A stretch of DNA of 64,000 bases from Psychroserpens jangbogonensis (GCF_000797465.1 NZ_JSWG01000006.1:1-64000), one strand, 5' to 3'; shown: positions 26,901 to 35,839, counted from the first letter of the stretch. Numbers and translations: made by a program. Notes: generated from the letters alone by a model not told the origin.

Positions 26901-27608
26901 ACTTCGTTGGGAGGTTTTGTAATTCAGAAATACTTGTTTGAAGTATCTGTAGATGGGCATATATTCTATAAAGGGTTTTCATCTTTTGGATTTTTCCCGA
27001 AGGAAGCCTTAGCACAACAAGTAGGTTTGGATAAAGGTGAAGATGTCGCAGCTTGGTATGTGCAAAACAACTTGACAACCAAAGATTATTTCCAAATAAA
27101 GCTAAATTCTTTATACGCAAAAATGAAATTGTATAAAGAAAATGACAAAGCGAATACGTATCGTTTGGCAGAAGACCAACTAAATTTATTAGACAGCGGT
27201 TTAGTGGTAAAAGACGGAGGCGAATTCGGCAAAGGATACATCCATTGTTCCAAAGCAATTCATACTTACGATTGGTTCTTCACTTGTCATTTCTATTCTG
27301 ACCCCGTAATGCCTGGTTCTTTGGGAGTAGAAGCTATTTCGCAGGCGATGCAGCTGTTTGCGTTGCAACAAGATCTAGGGAAAGACTTTAATAATCCACG
27401 ATTTGTTCAAGTAGCGAATAATAAAACGGAGTGGAAATACCGTGGACAGATAAAAATAAATGTCGATAACATGCATTTGGAGGTGCATTTTAAAACCATT
27501 GAAAACCGAGGAGATACCTTGATCATCATTGCGGATGCCTATCTCTGGAACGAAGGTACAAGAATTTACCAAGTTACAGATTTAGCTTTGGGAATTCAAG
27601 AAGCTTAA
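20910..27608 (+). CDS. pfaC: PfaC/Pfa3-like synthase: KS-CLF-AT-DH domains
   Basis: A 2,232-residue multidomain synthase. KS (1-450) has C195 (DAACASSLYAIKMAC), ECHATGTPLGD and VKSNMGHMLTAAG. A chain-length-factor-like KS (about 470-900) lacks the cysteine (TITNGDNGTTRAL). The AT (about 985-1335) has S1088 in GYSMGECSS. A linker is followed by four FabA-like hotdog folds (about 1445-2232) arranged as two dehydratase/isomerase pairs, with catalytic histidines H1730 (FPCHF) and H2127 (FTCHF). In EPA-producing gammaproteobacteria the second AT is a separate protein, PfaB; here it is built in, as in myxobacterial Pfa3, but without a C-terminal acylglycerolphosphate acyltransferase. The FabA-type domains are what generate cis double bonds. 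It starts 39 bases after PfaA. Confidence 0.92.
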   Translation: MKEKIAIIGMSSLFPGSKTLQEFWNNLMDKKDLTGMATKDDFGADPELFYQKDKGVIDRCYSLRGGYIRDYNFNSSDFGSKDLSDLDQMYKWGLQVTKDALIHGGYWDKAQALENCGVIFGNLSFPTKSSHKVLAPIYTETLEKGIKSLLKDDSFKIPSTEFDIPNNNPIEGDVSELVKKTIGLKGTNFDLDAACASSLYAIKMACDELLTGKADMMLAGAVCSSDQLFIHMGFSIFHAYAAHDKKYSPLDKDSAGLVSSEGAGMILLKRLSDAEKDGDNIIGVISGIGLSNDGAGKFLLSPNPKGQTLAYERAYNGSISKENTSYIECHATGTPLGDVTEINSLETFFGDNPNKLRLGSVKSNMGHMLTAAGMPSLMKVLLSMEHNVIPPGINMSTAIQSEKGWFKREQIIEEPLKWETKYKQAAVNSFGFGGTNAHLVVENHYKGESKKHKDVSLKEMAITSMEVHFGDCVNLETYYQSIFEGRQHFSEMPQDRWKGFEKNNELLIDFSLDPKTSLKGNFIKEFDMDLMRYKIQPNEISTMEPQQALILKVADEAIQKSNLKRGGNVAILIAMNPELAIHHYLARWDSEWQLEKALDSAGVDLEETQKATLLAECRNILYQIGNVQTPSQHTSFVGNIMSSRISALWDFNGPSFTITNGDNGTTRALEVAQNMLSLGEVDAVVVGAVEFSASMEAVLLRNLVDTINQNQKPSLSFNADDYGWLIGEGASAIVLKASDTVNKKDTVYAKIEAIGDLVTDKKIALQELVASGFKQEDQLEQEQLLATKLDTKIALGSAKTHIGHTFAASGLASIVKTALCVYHQFIPGIPNWNSLKNETLKNSNYYFPSQSRPWVNEGGFPRQALVNLSLNSRVKLSEYSNPKNQKIDNFLKKHLFVLKGNTQKELIENLNLIRKDILVDDLDFIAQAYFDKASKIKAAFSIVLIASSNKSIQQDISFIERKLEEAFVNNTDIKLPSGSFFSPNPSGDKGDLAFVYPGSATSYEGLGQDLFQFFPNLLSDFENQIPNLKDFFGLDYLFPKKQDSSAPSLNIQSDAISMMSAGVLYATLYTHILREYFGVKPKAAMGYSMGECSSMWYALGLWNPSEGTKVFRNSPIFKNRFSGNLELLAEEWNISSEEAKARWQSWILLESKGKVEAHISKFDKVSITFINSNKELIISGDKSQCEALIAELNCASVLVPFQNIIHNEFCNKEYDGLIEMHNFQLENQPEIDFYSSLTGEKIPMDSLTIAENSTEVCCKTVDFPAFAKKMSTNGFSTFVELGPNCTCTNWIKDTLDQKKHAACAIDKKGTSSIQSLYECLAQLISNGIEIDLSLLYPNKNQKQIKKRFTKKVKTGGRPVYDVLLSEDMKNQFATIRKKEKAVNTIENTGSSQPTTTKHTLEKKSNMIDTSIPKTATKATVKFAENGLKLQDFNDPNHLKDKNIIFTKENLIEFSEGKIGNVFGAEYNVIDQYKRRVMLPMDPYLLVSRVTGLNAKLGEYKPSTMQTEYDIPYNSGYSTDTQIPWAVSVESGQCDLMLISYLGIDLENKGDYVYRLLDCTLNFMDDLPFEGQTLRYDISINSFVRNGRNLLFFFSYECFVEDRMVLKMTNGVAGFFTDEELSKGNGVVYTDSEKKILAGVEKKKFIPFLTTKKTAFDIEDLRHLINGDAHKCFDDISYFPNERNKSIRLAPEKMLMLDRITKADVHGGAYGLGEIIAEKDLSPDDWYFPCHFRDDQVLAGSLQAEGGGNLLRFFMMMLGLQRLKKDARFQPIYGLPQKVRCRKEVTPNDKTLVYRLVIKDIGLLPDPYVIGDLEIIVNGVITVHFANLGLQIREKDNPRYLEQPKKITENVLLNEMDIETFALGRLADCFGPEYAIYDNRALSRQPNTDLQVVSRVIKIDGERFDFSKPTNIWTEYDVPQDVWYYKQNTSMTMPYAVLMEIALQPCGLLGAYLGSTLQFPDKDLYFRNLDGDGELLDLPTGTDFRGKVIKNKSTLTSSTSLGGFVIQKYLFEVSVDGHIFYKGFSSFGFFPKEALAQQVGLDKGEDVAAWYVQNNLTTKDYFQIKLNSLYAKMKLYKENDKANTYRLAEDQLNLLDSGLVVKDGGEFGKGYIHCSKAIHTYDWFFTCHFYSDPVMPGSLGVEAISQAMQLFALQQDLGKDFNNPRFVQVANNKTEWKYRGQIKINVDNMHLEVHFKTIENRGDTLIIIADAYLWNEGTRIYQVTDLALGIQEA

Positions 27609-27740
27609 TTAAGAAATAGGAAACAAGGCAGGTTCTTCATTAAAAGAGCGGCGTTATATTTCCAGTGTCAAATTATTAAAACAAACATTCTGTAATTCGA
27701 AAATATCAATTAGAGATAGCAGAAATTAAAACATAAGAAA

Positions 27741-29339
27741 ATGATTAACTTAAAATGGATAGGTTCTCCCAGAGAAATTTCATTTGATATTCAAGGAATG
27801 TCCGACAAATTAAAAAACACTGCCATACCTTGTTATGTAGTAAAAGATTTATCAGGGCGCACTGGAATTACAAATACAGGAACCATTCAGTCGGACGGAA
27901 AGGGATTGTTTTTAAAAGCAATCGTACCAGCATTTACTGCAGAAGATTTGGGGGATGCTTCGTTTAAAGAAGACTATAAATTGAAATATGCCTATAAAGC
28001 TGGTGCCATGGCCAATGGAATTGCATCTACAGATTTAGTGATTGCTCTAGGAAAAAACAAAATGATGGGTTCTTTCGGTGCTGCAGGGATGATTCCGTTA
28101 AGGGTTAAAGAGGCCATCGTTGAAATTCAGAAAGCCTTACCTACACAAGCATATGCTTGTAACCTGATACATAGTCCAATTGAAAAGGCTCTCGAGGAAG
28201 GTGCTGTAAATTTATACATAGAACACGGCGTAAAAGTGGTAGAAGCTTCAGCTTATATGAACTTATCAGAGCAAATTGTAAAATACAGAGCCGTGGGATT
28301 GAGTTTAGATGCTCAAGGTGAAATTGTTATTGCGAATAAAGTGATAGGTAAGATCTCTAGAAAGGAAGTAGCCGAACGATTTATGTCGCCTGCACCAATC
28401 CAATTTTTAGATAAGTTATTGGCTGCAGGAAAGATTACTCAGCAACACTATGAATTGGCTCAAAAAGTACCAATGGCAGATGATATCACTGTGGAAGCTG
28501 ATTCTGGAGGACATACAGACAATCGTCCGTTGGTTGTTGTATTGCCTATTATTTTACAGTTGAGAGATGAAATTCAGAAAAAATACCAGTATAAGAAACA
28601 AATTAGAGTAGGCGCTGCCGGAGGAATAGGAACTCCCGCCTCTGCCTTAGCTGCGTTTGCTATGGGTGCGGCCTATTTGGTGACCGGTTCCATCAATCAA
28701 GCTTGTGTAGAATCTGGAACTTCAGACGCGGTGAAAGACTTACTCGCCAAAATAGCCTCTACCGATATTACGATGGCTCCTGCTTCCGATATGTTTGAAT
28801 TGGGTGTAGAATTGCAAGTCTTAAAGCGTGGTACTTTATTTGGTGCCAGAGCCAAGAAATTATATGAAATTTACAACCGCTACGAAGGTATTGATGCTAT
28901 TCCTGCTGAAGAAAGATTAAAGTTAGAAAAACTAACCTTCAAAATGCCTTTAGAACAGGTATGGGAAGGTTGTGTAAGCTTCTTTGAGGAAAGGGACCCA
29001 GAGCAAATAGAAAAAGCTAAGGGAAACCCAAAGCGTAAAATGGCTTTGATATTTCGCTGGTATTTAGGTCTTTCGTCCAATTGGGCCAATGCAGGTACTC
29101 CAGATAGAGTGATGGATTATCAAATTTGGTGTGGACCAGCAATGGGAGCCTTTAACGAATGGACCAAAAACTCCTATTTAAGCCAAACAAAAAACAGAAA
29201 AGTAGCGGATGTTGCAAGTCATTTGTTAGAGGGTGCTGCCTATTTACACAGAATAAATACCATCAAAGACCAAGGCGTAGATTTGCCATTTGAATTGTTG
29301 CACCTAGGTATTGAAGATAAACATTTTCTTATGGATTAG
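27741..29339 (+). CDS. pfaD: PfaD-type enoyl reductase
   Basis: A 532-residue FMN-dependent enoyl reductase of the 2-nitropropane dioxygenase superfamily, PfaD/FabD-PfaD fold. It reduces trans double bonds during PUFA synthesis. Visible features are ALGKNKMMGSFGAAGMIPL, the flavin-binding VGAAGGIGTPASALAAFAMGAAYLVTGS-type region at about residues 290-320 and the PfaD-typical C-terminal YQIWCGPAMGAFNEW. It is the last gene of the synthase operon, 132 bases after PfaC. That gap holds no other gene. With the PPTase at 12762 the full enzyme set of a PUFA synthase is present. Confidence 0.93.
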   Translation: MINLKWIGSPREISFDIQGMSDKLKNTAIPCYVVKDLSGRTGITNTGTIQSDGKGLFLKAIVPAFTAEDLGDASFKEDYKLKYAYKAGAMANGIASTDLVIALGKNKMMGSFGAAGMIPLRVKEAIVEIQKALPTQAYACNLIHSPIEKALEEGAVNLYIEHGVKVVEASAYMNLSEQIVKYRAVGLSLDAQGEIVIANKVIGKISRKEVAERFMSPAPIQFLDKLLAAGKITQQHYELAQKVPMADDITVEADSGGHTDNRPLVVVLPIILQLRDEIQKKYQYKKQIRVGAAGGIGTPASALAAFAMGAAYLVTGSINQACVESGTSDAVKDLLAKIASTDITMAPASDMFELGVELQVLKRGTLFGARAKKLYEIYNRYEGIDAIPAEERLKLEKLTFKMPLEQVWEGCVSFFEERDPEQIEKAKGNPKRKMALIFRWYLGLSSNWANAGTPDRVMDYQIWCGPAMGAFNEWTKNSYLSQTKNRKVADVASHLLEGAAYLHRINTIKDQGVDLPFELLHLGIEDKHFLMD

Positions 29340-30308
29340 TTGGTGATCTGTTTCTATTAAAAATAGAAAATAATTTTACTTTTTTATTGGTTCTTCTTGC
29401 TGAAATATATTGTTTTTATCGTTTGGTATAAGATAAGTTATGTTGTTTAGGCAACTATTTTAGCAAAAGAGAGCGAACCTCAGGGAAATCCTAAGGGTTT
29501 TTCAAGTACATAGGACAGTCAGCTACTAACTATACACGCTGTTTTATAACGTTTGTTGGTTTAAAATACTATTTGTCAACCAAAAAACAAAGCTCTTGTA
29601 TTTACAGTAAATACAAAGGCTAATTGCGGAGTCAAAGGGAATTGAGCCATTAAATTTTTTATTCTTTTTTTGTCGTAACAATAATTAGGAGTGGGCTTTG
29701 ATTTGTTTTGATATATTTAGATAATTTTTGCCCCACAGTTGTACTGCCTAGAGGTGAAAAGTTATAAACACTAATAAATCACTTTTGTATTGGTAAATAG
29801 CAACTATTTGTTAATGAATAACTTATGTTTAATTGTTAAAGTATAACTTCAAATAAATATTGCCTAGTCATTATAATTAATCAAAGACTATTAAAGTGTC
29901 GTAGTTTCATCTACATCTTTTATAACAACCTAAAACCAATCTTTAAGTCGTTTTTAATAAATTACTGAAAAATCTTACTTTATTTTAGTCTTAGCCTTGT
30001 TGGTTTTAAGAATTTTATTTATTTTTAACTCGCTATTAATTAATTGATTAAACTTTTGAATCTTATAGTGTAAAGATCCCTACAAATAGGCTAACGATCA
30101 GTTAAGTTTTATTTGTCTTTAACACTAAACAGTAGATTCGGCTTTTAGGTTCTAAAAAAAGTCTATAAAGTGCCCTTCTTTGGGAGCGAAGCACAATGAC
30201 AACTTCGTTTTTTCATGTCCTTTCTAGCTATTTTATCAGTATTCAAGCTAACAATTCTACGCTCCACACGTACTTGTTTTATTATTTTTTAATATAATAC
30301 CAACCAAT
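29340..30308. other. Long intergenic region
   Basis: This is 969 bases without a convincing gene. The first part contains a decayed copy of the palindromic repeat (29426-29550). A bulged hairpin around 30169-30194 (GTG..CTTC / GAAGCAC) resembles the short palindromes often scattered between genes in this phylum. AATACAAAGG-like and TTTACAGTAAA inverted words occur at 29597-29617. The rest is AT-rich with no recognised RNA. The promoter of the large secreted protein must lie here, but no clear TAnnTTTG was found near 30280. Confidence 0.6.
29426..29550. repeat. Decayed copy of the attC-like repeat
   Basis: Alignment by eye with 18-160 shows conserved blocks in the same order: GCAACTA, a GCG/GCACGGAAC-like block, AAATCC...GG.TTTTTCAAGTACA, and TATACACG.TGTT at the end. 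The central hairpin has lost its perfect symmetry (GAAATCC taa GGGTTTTTC). The copy lies 87 bases after the last PUFA synthase gene, 28 kb from the recombinase. Confidence 0.6.
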
Positions 30309-33300
30309 ATGCGTAAAATTCACCTTTTACTTACAACTCTTTTAGTTTCTTTTTTCTGTTCAATAAATAGTTTTGCCCAAAATTGGAGTGAAATTATTAA
30401 TACCTATGCTTCTGATGGTGTAGTTGGTGATGATTTCGGTTTTTCAGTTGCTATAGATGGAGATCGTGCCATTGTAGGAAAGTGTTTTCCTAATGGATCA
30501 TATATTTTTAAACGCGTGGGTTTAACTTGGGTGGAAGAAGTTAAGCTTCCTCATCCAATTTTTAGTGATTGTAGTGCCGTTGCTATTGATGGTAATACTG
30601 CAGTAGTTGGAACTCTTGATCGCGCCTATATTTATGCTTTTGATGGCACTAATTGGGCAGTGGAACAGCAGGTTTCGGCTCCAGGGAATCTTTATTTTGG
30701 TAACAGTGTAGCCATTTCTGGTAATACCATTGTAGTAGGTGCACGCTATGATGATCAAGCCGCTGTAAATGCTGGTGCTGCCTATATTTTTGAAAGAATA
30801 TCAAATGTCTGGGTAGAAGTATTTAGTTTAGAAAATCAGACTGGTACCATTAATGCAGAAACTGGTAATTCAGTAGCTATAGATGGAGATATTGCAGTTA
30901 TTGGCTCCCATAAAGATATTGCGCCAAACGGAGCGAGTTCAGGAACTGCTTATGTGCTTAAACGAACTGGAGGAGTTTGGGCAATAGATACTACACTATC
31001 ACGCCCAAACGGAACTAATCAGAATCAATTTGGAAGTTCTGTAGCCATTTCAGGGAGTACTATTATTATTGGAGCTCCAGCTAATTTTCAAGTAGATGGT
31101 GCTACATATATTTATAAGAATAATGGTACGACTTGGCTTCAGGAAGCAGAGCTTGTTGCTATCAATCCTTCGCAATTTGGCTGCTATGTGGACATTTCTG
31201 GTGACATAGCCGTTGTTGGAACCGGTCTTAGTAATAAATCAAGATATGTTTATCAGAGAGATGGAACAACTTGGTCACAGTCAATTGTGCTTTCCAGTTC
31301 TCTGGTTGATTTTAGTTTTGGAATAGGAGATGTTGGTATCTCAAATACAAGTATTATCCTATCTAACATTGGTGATTTTAATACTGGGTCGATTGCTTTT
31401 TTTGAGATGGACATAACTCCAGATCTAGCCACTTTACCAGATATTAATCAGGATTGCGAAGTAGACACAAGCCCTAACGCGCCAACGGCTAATAACGGTT
31501 CGATTATAGGGATTGCGGATGTATCGTTTCCTTTCAATGTGCAAGGAACTACGGTCATGACTTGGGCCTATGGTAGTGGTTATCATACTCAAACACAGAA
31601 CCTGATTATTGATGATATTTCAGCACCAATTCCAGACCTTGCAACTTTACCAGATGTTACTGGAGTTTGTGAAGTAACAAATTTAACACCACCAACAGCT
31701 ACAGATAATTGTGGAGGTAGTGTAATTGTGACTAGCGATGCCGTTTTACCAATTACAATCGAAGGCACAACAATTGTAAATTGGACTTATGATGATGGTA
31801 ATGGTAATACCACAACACAAACCCAAAATATAATATTAGATAGACTGTCATCATTAAGTTGTACAAACATAACAACACCCAATGATCCAGGTTTATGTGA
31901 AGCAGATCTTTTTATAGCGCCACCAACAATCAGTGAGAGTTGTAGTACAGTATCTACTGGTTTATCTTTTGCTGGTGGTTTTCTTAGTAGAGTAAGTGTG
32001 CCAAATTTCCCATTTCAATTAAATTTCACACTAGAAGCCTGGGTGAATCCTATAATATCTGCAGCAGATGGTTATAAATCGGTCATTAGTCGTGGTGCTG
32101 TATTTGAGAATAATACCAATTATGCTTTTGGTTTTAGAAACAGAACTGTATCCAATGAAATAAGACTATTTTTTACGATTAGAAATGGATCTACCATTCA
32201 AAATTTCGAGGCGATTCTTCCTAGTAATCCAACAGGCACATGGAATCACATGGCAGCTTCTTTTGATAGTGTGACCAAAGAAGTAATGATTTATTGGAAT
32301 GGAGCACTACTCGATAGTACTGTTTTTACATTAAATCCAACCAATGGTGGTCAAGATTTAATTCTAGGTCAACCATCATCATTTACAAGTACAGATGGCG
32401 CTTATGTAGGCCAGATGGATGAAGTCCGTATTTGGGACAGAGCACTGCCAGCAACAGAAATAGCAAGTTCATATAATAGAGCCTTAGTAGGCACAGAACC
32501 TGGATTATTGGCTTATTATAAAATGGAAGATGGTAGCCCAAGCACTATAACCACAGACAGTTCTGCTAATGGCTATACAGGTGCATTAGGGTTAGTGACT
32601 TTTGGTGGTCCAACTTGGATAAGCTCTCAAGCACCAGTATCGTCCATAGCCTTAACAAATACTATTACAAATACCTCTGATGCTTCTGGATTGTATCCAG
32701 TTGGTGACACAACAGTAACATGGACAGCCACAGATGCACAAGGGAATACAGCTACTTGTGATGTAACGGTTACGGTTGAAGACAATGAAATGCCGATACC
32801 TGATTTAGCAAATTTGCCAGATATCACTGCGCAATGTGAAGTGAATAGTCTAACAGCTCCTACAGCAAATAATGGCGCTATCACTGCTACAGCAGATGTT
32901 ACTTTACCAATTACATCACAAGGTACTACTGTGGTAACTTGGAGCTATGATTCTCCAAATTGTGATGCAGTAACACAAACACAAGCTATAATTATAGAGG
33001 ATACTGTAACTCCAACGATTATATGTCCAACAGATATTACTGTTAATAATACACTAGAAGAATGTGGTGCTGTGGTCATTTATGACTTACCCGTTGCTAC
33101 AGATAATTGCTCCACAACAGCAAACACTTTTGTAAGCCAATTTATTTTCACTGGTGCTGCTGAAACATTTATAGTGCCAGCAGGAGTTACCGAAGTTATT
33201 ATAGACGCTTTTGGAGCAGAGGGAGGCAGCCCCGTGGTTGCGCCTAATTGGGGAGGACTTGGAGGTCGTGCTACTGGAATTTTAACCGTTACACCAGGAG

Positions 33301-35738
33301 AGACTTTGTATGTTTATGTTGGAGAATTTATTGCAAATAGTAATAACAATGGTCAAGGTTTTCCTAGGGCATTTAATGGTGGAGGAATTGCTGGACAGTA
33401 TCCTGATAATAATGATTATGAGCGTAATTCTGGTGCAGGTGGCGGTGCATCAGATGTACGTCAAGGCGGTACAAGCCTTTACGATAGAGTAATTGTAGCT
33501 GGCGGCGGCGGCGGCGGCGGAATTTATAGTTATGGCGGTGATGGAGGCGGGACGCATGGCCAGGATGGCTATCCTAACTCTGGCGGAATTTATAGTGATG
33601 TATTGTTTGCTGGTAAAGGTGGTTTAGATTGGGCTGGGGGTATGGGTGGTAAAGATAATACGAATGACTTGCTTTACAATCCACATGGAACTTTTGGAGT
33701 GGGTGGAGATGGTATAGCTTTATATTCAGCTTCTGCACATGGTGGAGGTAGTGGTGGTGGTGGTTATTATGGTGGTGGTGGTGGTAATGCTCGAGCTTCT
33801 GATGCTGATCTTTATCAACAAAGTTTTGGTGGTGGTGGCGGTTCGTCATATATCGATGGTCTTACCAATGCATCAACTAGTTCTGGGGTTCATGCAGGTT
33901 ATGGTTTTGTCACTATAAGCTGGACAACACCTGCTATTTTTACCTTAGAGCTTAGCCAAACAACAGGTCTGGCTTCAGGCGAAATTTTCCCTGTAGGTAC
34001 AACAACAAATACCTTTGTAGCTATTGATGGTGCTGGCAATACAACAACTTGCAGTTTTGATGTGACCGTAAATGTCACGATTGCCACTCAACAACTCTCA
34101 TGGAATGGTTCAGTATCTACAGATTGGGAAGATTCAGACAACTGGACACCAAATGCAATACCATCAGAGTGTGCAGAAATTACCATACCAATAACTGCAA
34201 ATCCACCATTAATTACAGGTATAAAAACTGTAAAAGATATAAATATTAGTAGTGGTTCGAGTATGACAGTGCCTGTTGGTGCGACACTAAATGTAAGTGG
34301 TGATGTAAACATGTATTCCGTGTCAAATTCGTATTCAGGATTGGTTGTAGATGGGACGATAGCCATAGGAGGAGAGGCAAAATATCATCGCTATACCAAT
34401 GCACAATCTAATGGTAACGATTTAATCGCGCCACCATTATCAGGTCAAAGCTGGTCTTCTTTTTTAACCAATGATGCCAACTATAATGAAGGTCTTATTT
34501 TTAATAATGGCGTACAACCGCTAACGACGTATTTATTTGGTCCTTATGAAAAAGAGAATACCGATGATTATGTGTTATATAATGATAACAGCGATGCACA
34601 ATTAGTTTCAGGAAAAGGCTATAGAACAGCAACAAACACAGCAAATGGAGAAGCACTAATTTTTACAGGAACCATTGAAACAGGTCCTGTGAATGCTGTA
34701 ATCACCAATGAATTTACAGGACACGAACCAGAATGGAATTTAATAGGAAATCCATATCCTGCATATTTAGATGTCAGTACATTTTTAAACCATGTTGGTT
34801 CTGTTTCGGGAGTATCTAATTTGAGTTTACTGAATGTACCAACCGCTGCCATTTACGGCTATAACGCTAGTACAGCAGGTACTGGAAATATTTGGACGAT
34901 TGCAAATTTAGCAACTGGTACAACGCTGTTACCTCCAGGTCAAGGCTTTTTTGTGTCTTCTAACTTAGCAACCGCAACGCTTGAGTTTTCACCAGACATG
35001 CAAGTTGTTGGTAATGCAGATGATTTTATACTAGGACGACAAGCACAACCTAATGATTTTATAAAATTACGAATGGATACAGCTTCTAATAACGTTTCAA
35101 CATCTATTTACTTTCATGATAATGCAAGTTCAGGATTAGATTTAGGATATGATGCAGCTGTTTTTGGTGGTCAGGTTCCAGAATTTGGATTGTATTCACA
35201 TTTGGTTCAAGATAACGTAGGAATTCCTATGGCTATTCAAACATTATATACGAGTGCTATTACTGATGTGACTATTCCGTTAGGAGTACATGTGAATCAA
35301 GGCGAGCAAGTCACCATTAGTTTAGAGGATTATATTTTAGATCCTTCCGTAGACGTGTATCTAGAAGATAACGCAACGAATACGTTTACCTTATTAAACT
35401 CGTCTAATTATACCTTTACATCAAATGAAGCTATTAGTGGAACAGGACGTTTCTTTTTAAACTTTACAACAGGCACCTTGACACTAGGAGAGATCAATCT
35501 TAATACCGTAAACATGTACACCAATCAAACCGATCGAACGATTGTTATTGAAGGTGTTTTATTGGGAGAAACTAAAGCTTCAGTATATGATTTACTGGGT
35601 AGAACCGTATTACAACAAGAATTAGATCCAGCGGTCACTAAACAGATCATGAATGCAGATAAATTAAGTTCGGGTGTATATCTTGTTCAGTTGCAAAATG
35701 GGAGCCAACAATTAACCCAAAAAGTAATCTTGAAATAG
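30309..35738 (+). CDS. Giant mosaic T9SS-secreted surface protein
   Basis: An 1,809-residue protein with a signal peptide (cleavage near MRKIHLLL...SFAQ, about residue 24). Residues 25-375 form a beta-propeller of about seven FG-GAP-like repeats with the recurrent word SVAISGxxxVVGA. HYR/Ig-like modules follow (TPPTATDNCGGS type), then a LamG/concanavalin-like domain at about 550-770 (LEAWVNP, WNHMAASFD, DEVRIWDRAL). More HYR modules precede a glycine-rich region at about 1000-1190 with GGGGGGG and GAGGGASDVR. The C-terminal half carries a beta-solenoid-like segment and ends in a type A T9SS sorting domain (VYDLLGRTVL...GVYLVQL...QKVILK). It is exported through the type IX system and either anchored or released. 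Function is probably adhesion or carbohydrate binding; the ligand is unknown. Confidence 0.85.
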   Translation: MRKIHLLLTTLLVSFFCSINSFAQNWSEIINTYASDGVVGDDFGFSVAIDGDRAIVGKCFPNGSYIFKRVGLTWVEEVKLPHPIFSDCSAVAIDGNTAVVGTLDRAYIYAFDGTNWAVEQQVSAPGNLYFGNSVAISGNTIVVGARYDDQAAVNAGAAYIFERISNVWVEVFSLENQTGTINAETGNSVAIDGDIAVIGSHKDIAPNGASSGTAYVLKRTGGVWAIDTTLSRPNGTNQNQFGSSVAISGSTIIIGAPANFQVDGATYIYKNNGTTWLQEAELVAINPSQFGCYVDISGDIAVVGTGLSNKSRYVYQRDGTTWSQSIVLSSSLVDFSFGIGDVGISNTSIILSNIGDFNTGSIAFFEMDITPDLATLPDINQDCEVDTSPNAPTANNGSIIGIADVSFPFNVQGTTVMTWAYGSGYHTQTQNLIIDDISAPIPDLATLPDVTGVCEVTNLTPPTATDNCGGSVIVTSDAVLPITIEGTTIVNWTYDDGNGNTTTQTQNIILDRLSSLSCTNITTPNDPGLCEADLFIAPPTISESCSTVSTGLSFAGGFLSRVSVPNFPFQLNFTLEAWVNPIISAADGYKSVISRGAVFENNTNYAFGFRNRTVSNEIRLFFTIRNGSTIQNFEAILPSNPTGTWNHMAASFDSVTKEVMIYWNGALLDSTVFTLNPTNGGQDLILGQPSSFTSTDGAYVGQMDEVRIWDRALPATEIASSYNRALVGTEPGLLAYYKMEDGSPSTITTDSSANGYTGALGLVTFGGPTWISSQAPVSSIALTNTITNTSDASGLYPVGDTTVTWTATDAQGNTATCDVTVTVEDNEMPIPDLANLPDITAQCEVNSLTAPTANNGAITATADVTLPITSQGTTVVTWSYDSPNCDAVTQTQAIIIEDTVTPTIICPTDITVNNTLEECGAVVIYDLPVATDNCSTTANTFVSQFIFTGAAETFIVPAGVTEVIIDAFGAEGGSPVVAPNWGGLGGRATGILTVTPGETLYVYVGEFIANSNNNGQGFPRAFNGGGIAGQYPDNNDYERNSGAGGGASDVRQGGTSLYDRVIVAGGGGGGGIYSYGGDGGGTHGQDGYPNSGGIYSDVLFAGKGGLDWAGGMGGKDNTNDLLYNPHGTFGVGGDGIALYSASAHGGGSGGGGYYGGGGGNARASDADLYQQSFGGGGGSSYIDGLTNASTSSGVHAGYGFVTISWTTPAIFTLELSQTTGLASGEIFPVGTTTNTFVAIDGAGNTTTCSFDVTVNVTIATQQLSWNGSVSTDWEDSDNWTPNAIPSECAEITIPITANPPLITGIKTVKDINISSGSSMTVPVGATLNVSGDVNMYSVSNSYSGLVVDGTIAIGGEAKYHRYTNAQSNGNDLIAPPLSGQSWSSFLTNDANYNEGLIFNNGVQPLTTYLFGPYEKENTDDYVLYNDNSDAQLVSGKGYRTATNTANGEALIFTGTIETGPVNAVITNEFTGHEPEWNLIGNPYPAYLDVSTFLNHVGSVSGVSNLSLLNVPTAAIYGYNASTAGTGNIWTIANLATGTTLLPPGQGFFVSSNLATATLEFSPDMQVVGNADDFILGRQAQPNDFIKLRMDTASNNVSTSIYFHDNASSGLDLGYDAAVFGGQVPEFGLYSHLVQDNVGIPMAIQTLYTSAITDVTIPLGVHVNQGEQVTISLEDYILDPSVDVYLEDNATNTFTLLNSSNYTFTSNEAISGTGRFFLNFTTGTLTLGEINLNTVNMYTNQTDRTIVIEGVLLGETKASVYDLLGRTVLQQELDPAVTKQIMNADKLSSGVYLVQLQNGSQQLTQKVILK

Positions 35739-35794
35739 AGGATTTGATTTATAAATTAGGTGTGTTTTAATTCCTATTTTAAAATTATTAAAAG

Positions 35795-35839
35795 ATCCAA
35801 TACGACTAACATAATCTAGTTGTATTGGATTCTTTTTTT
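35795..35839 (+). terminator. Rho-independent terminator
   Basis: A 12-bp stem (ATCCAATACGAC / GTTGTATTGGAT, one G-T pair) with a 12-base loop is followed by TCTTTTTTT. It lies 57 bases after the stop of the giant secreted protein. Confidence 0.75.

Noticed and set aside
33574-33849. Histidine-rich 91-codon ORF on the minus strand
   Set aside because: It is the antisense shadow of the GGT-rich codons of the secreted protein's glycine-rich domain (ACC read as CAC).
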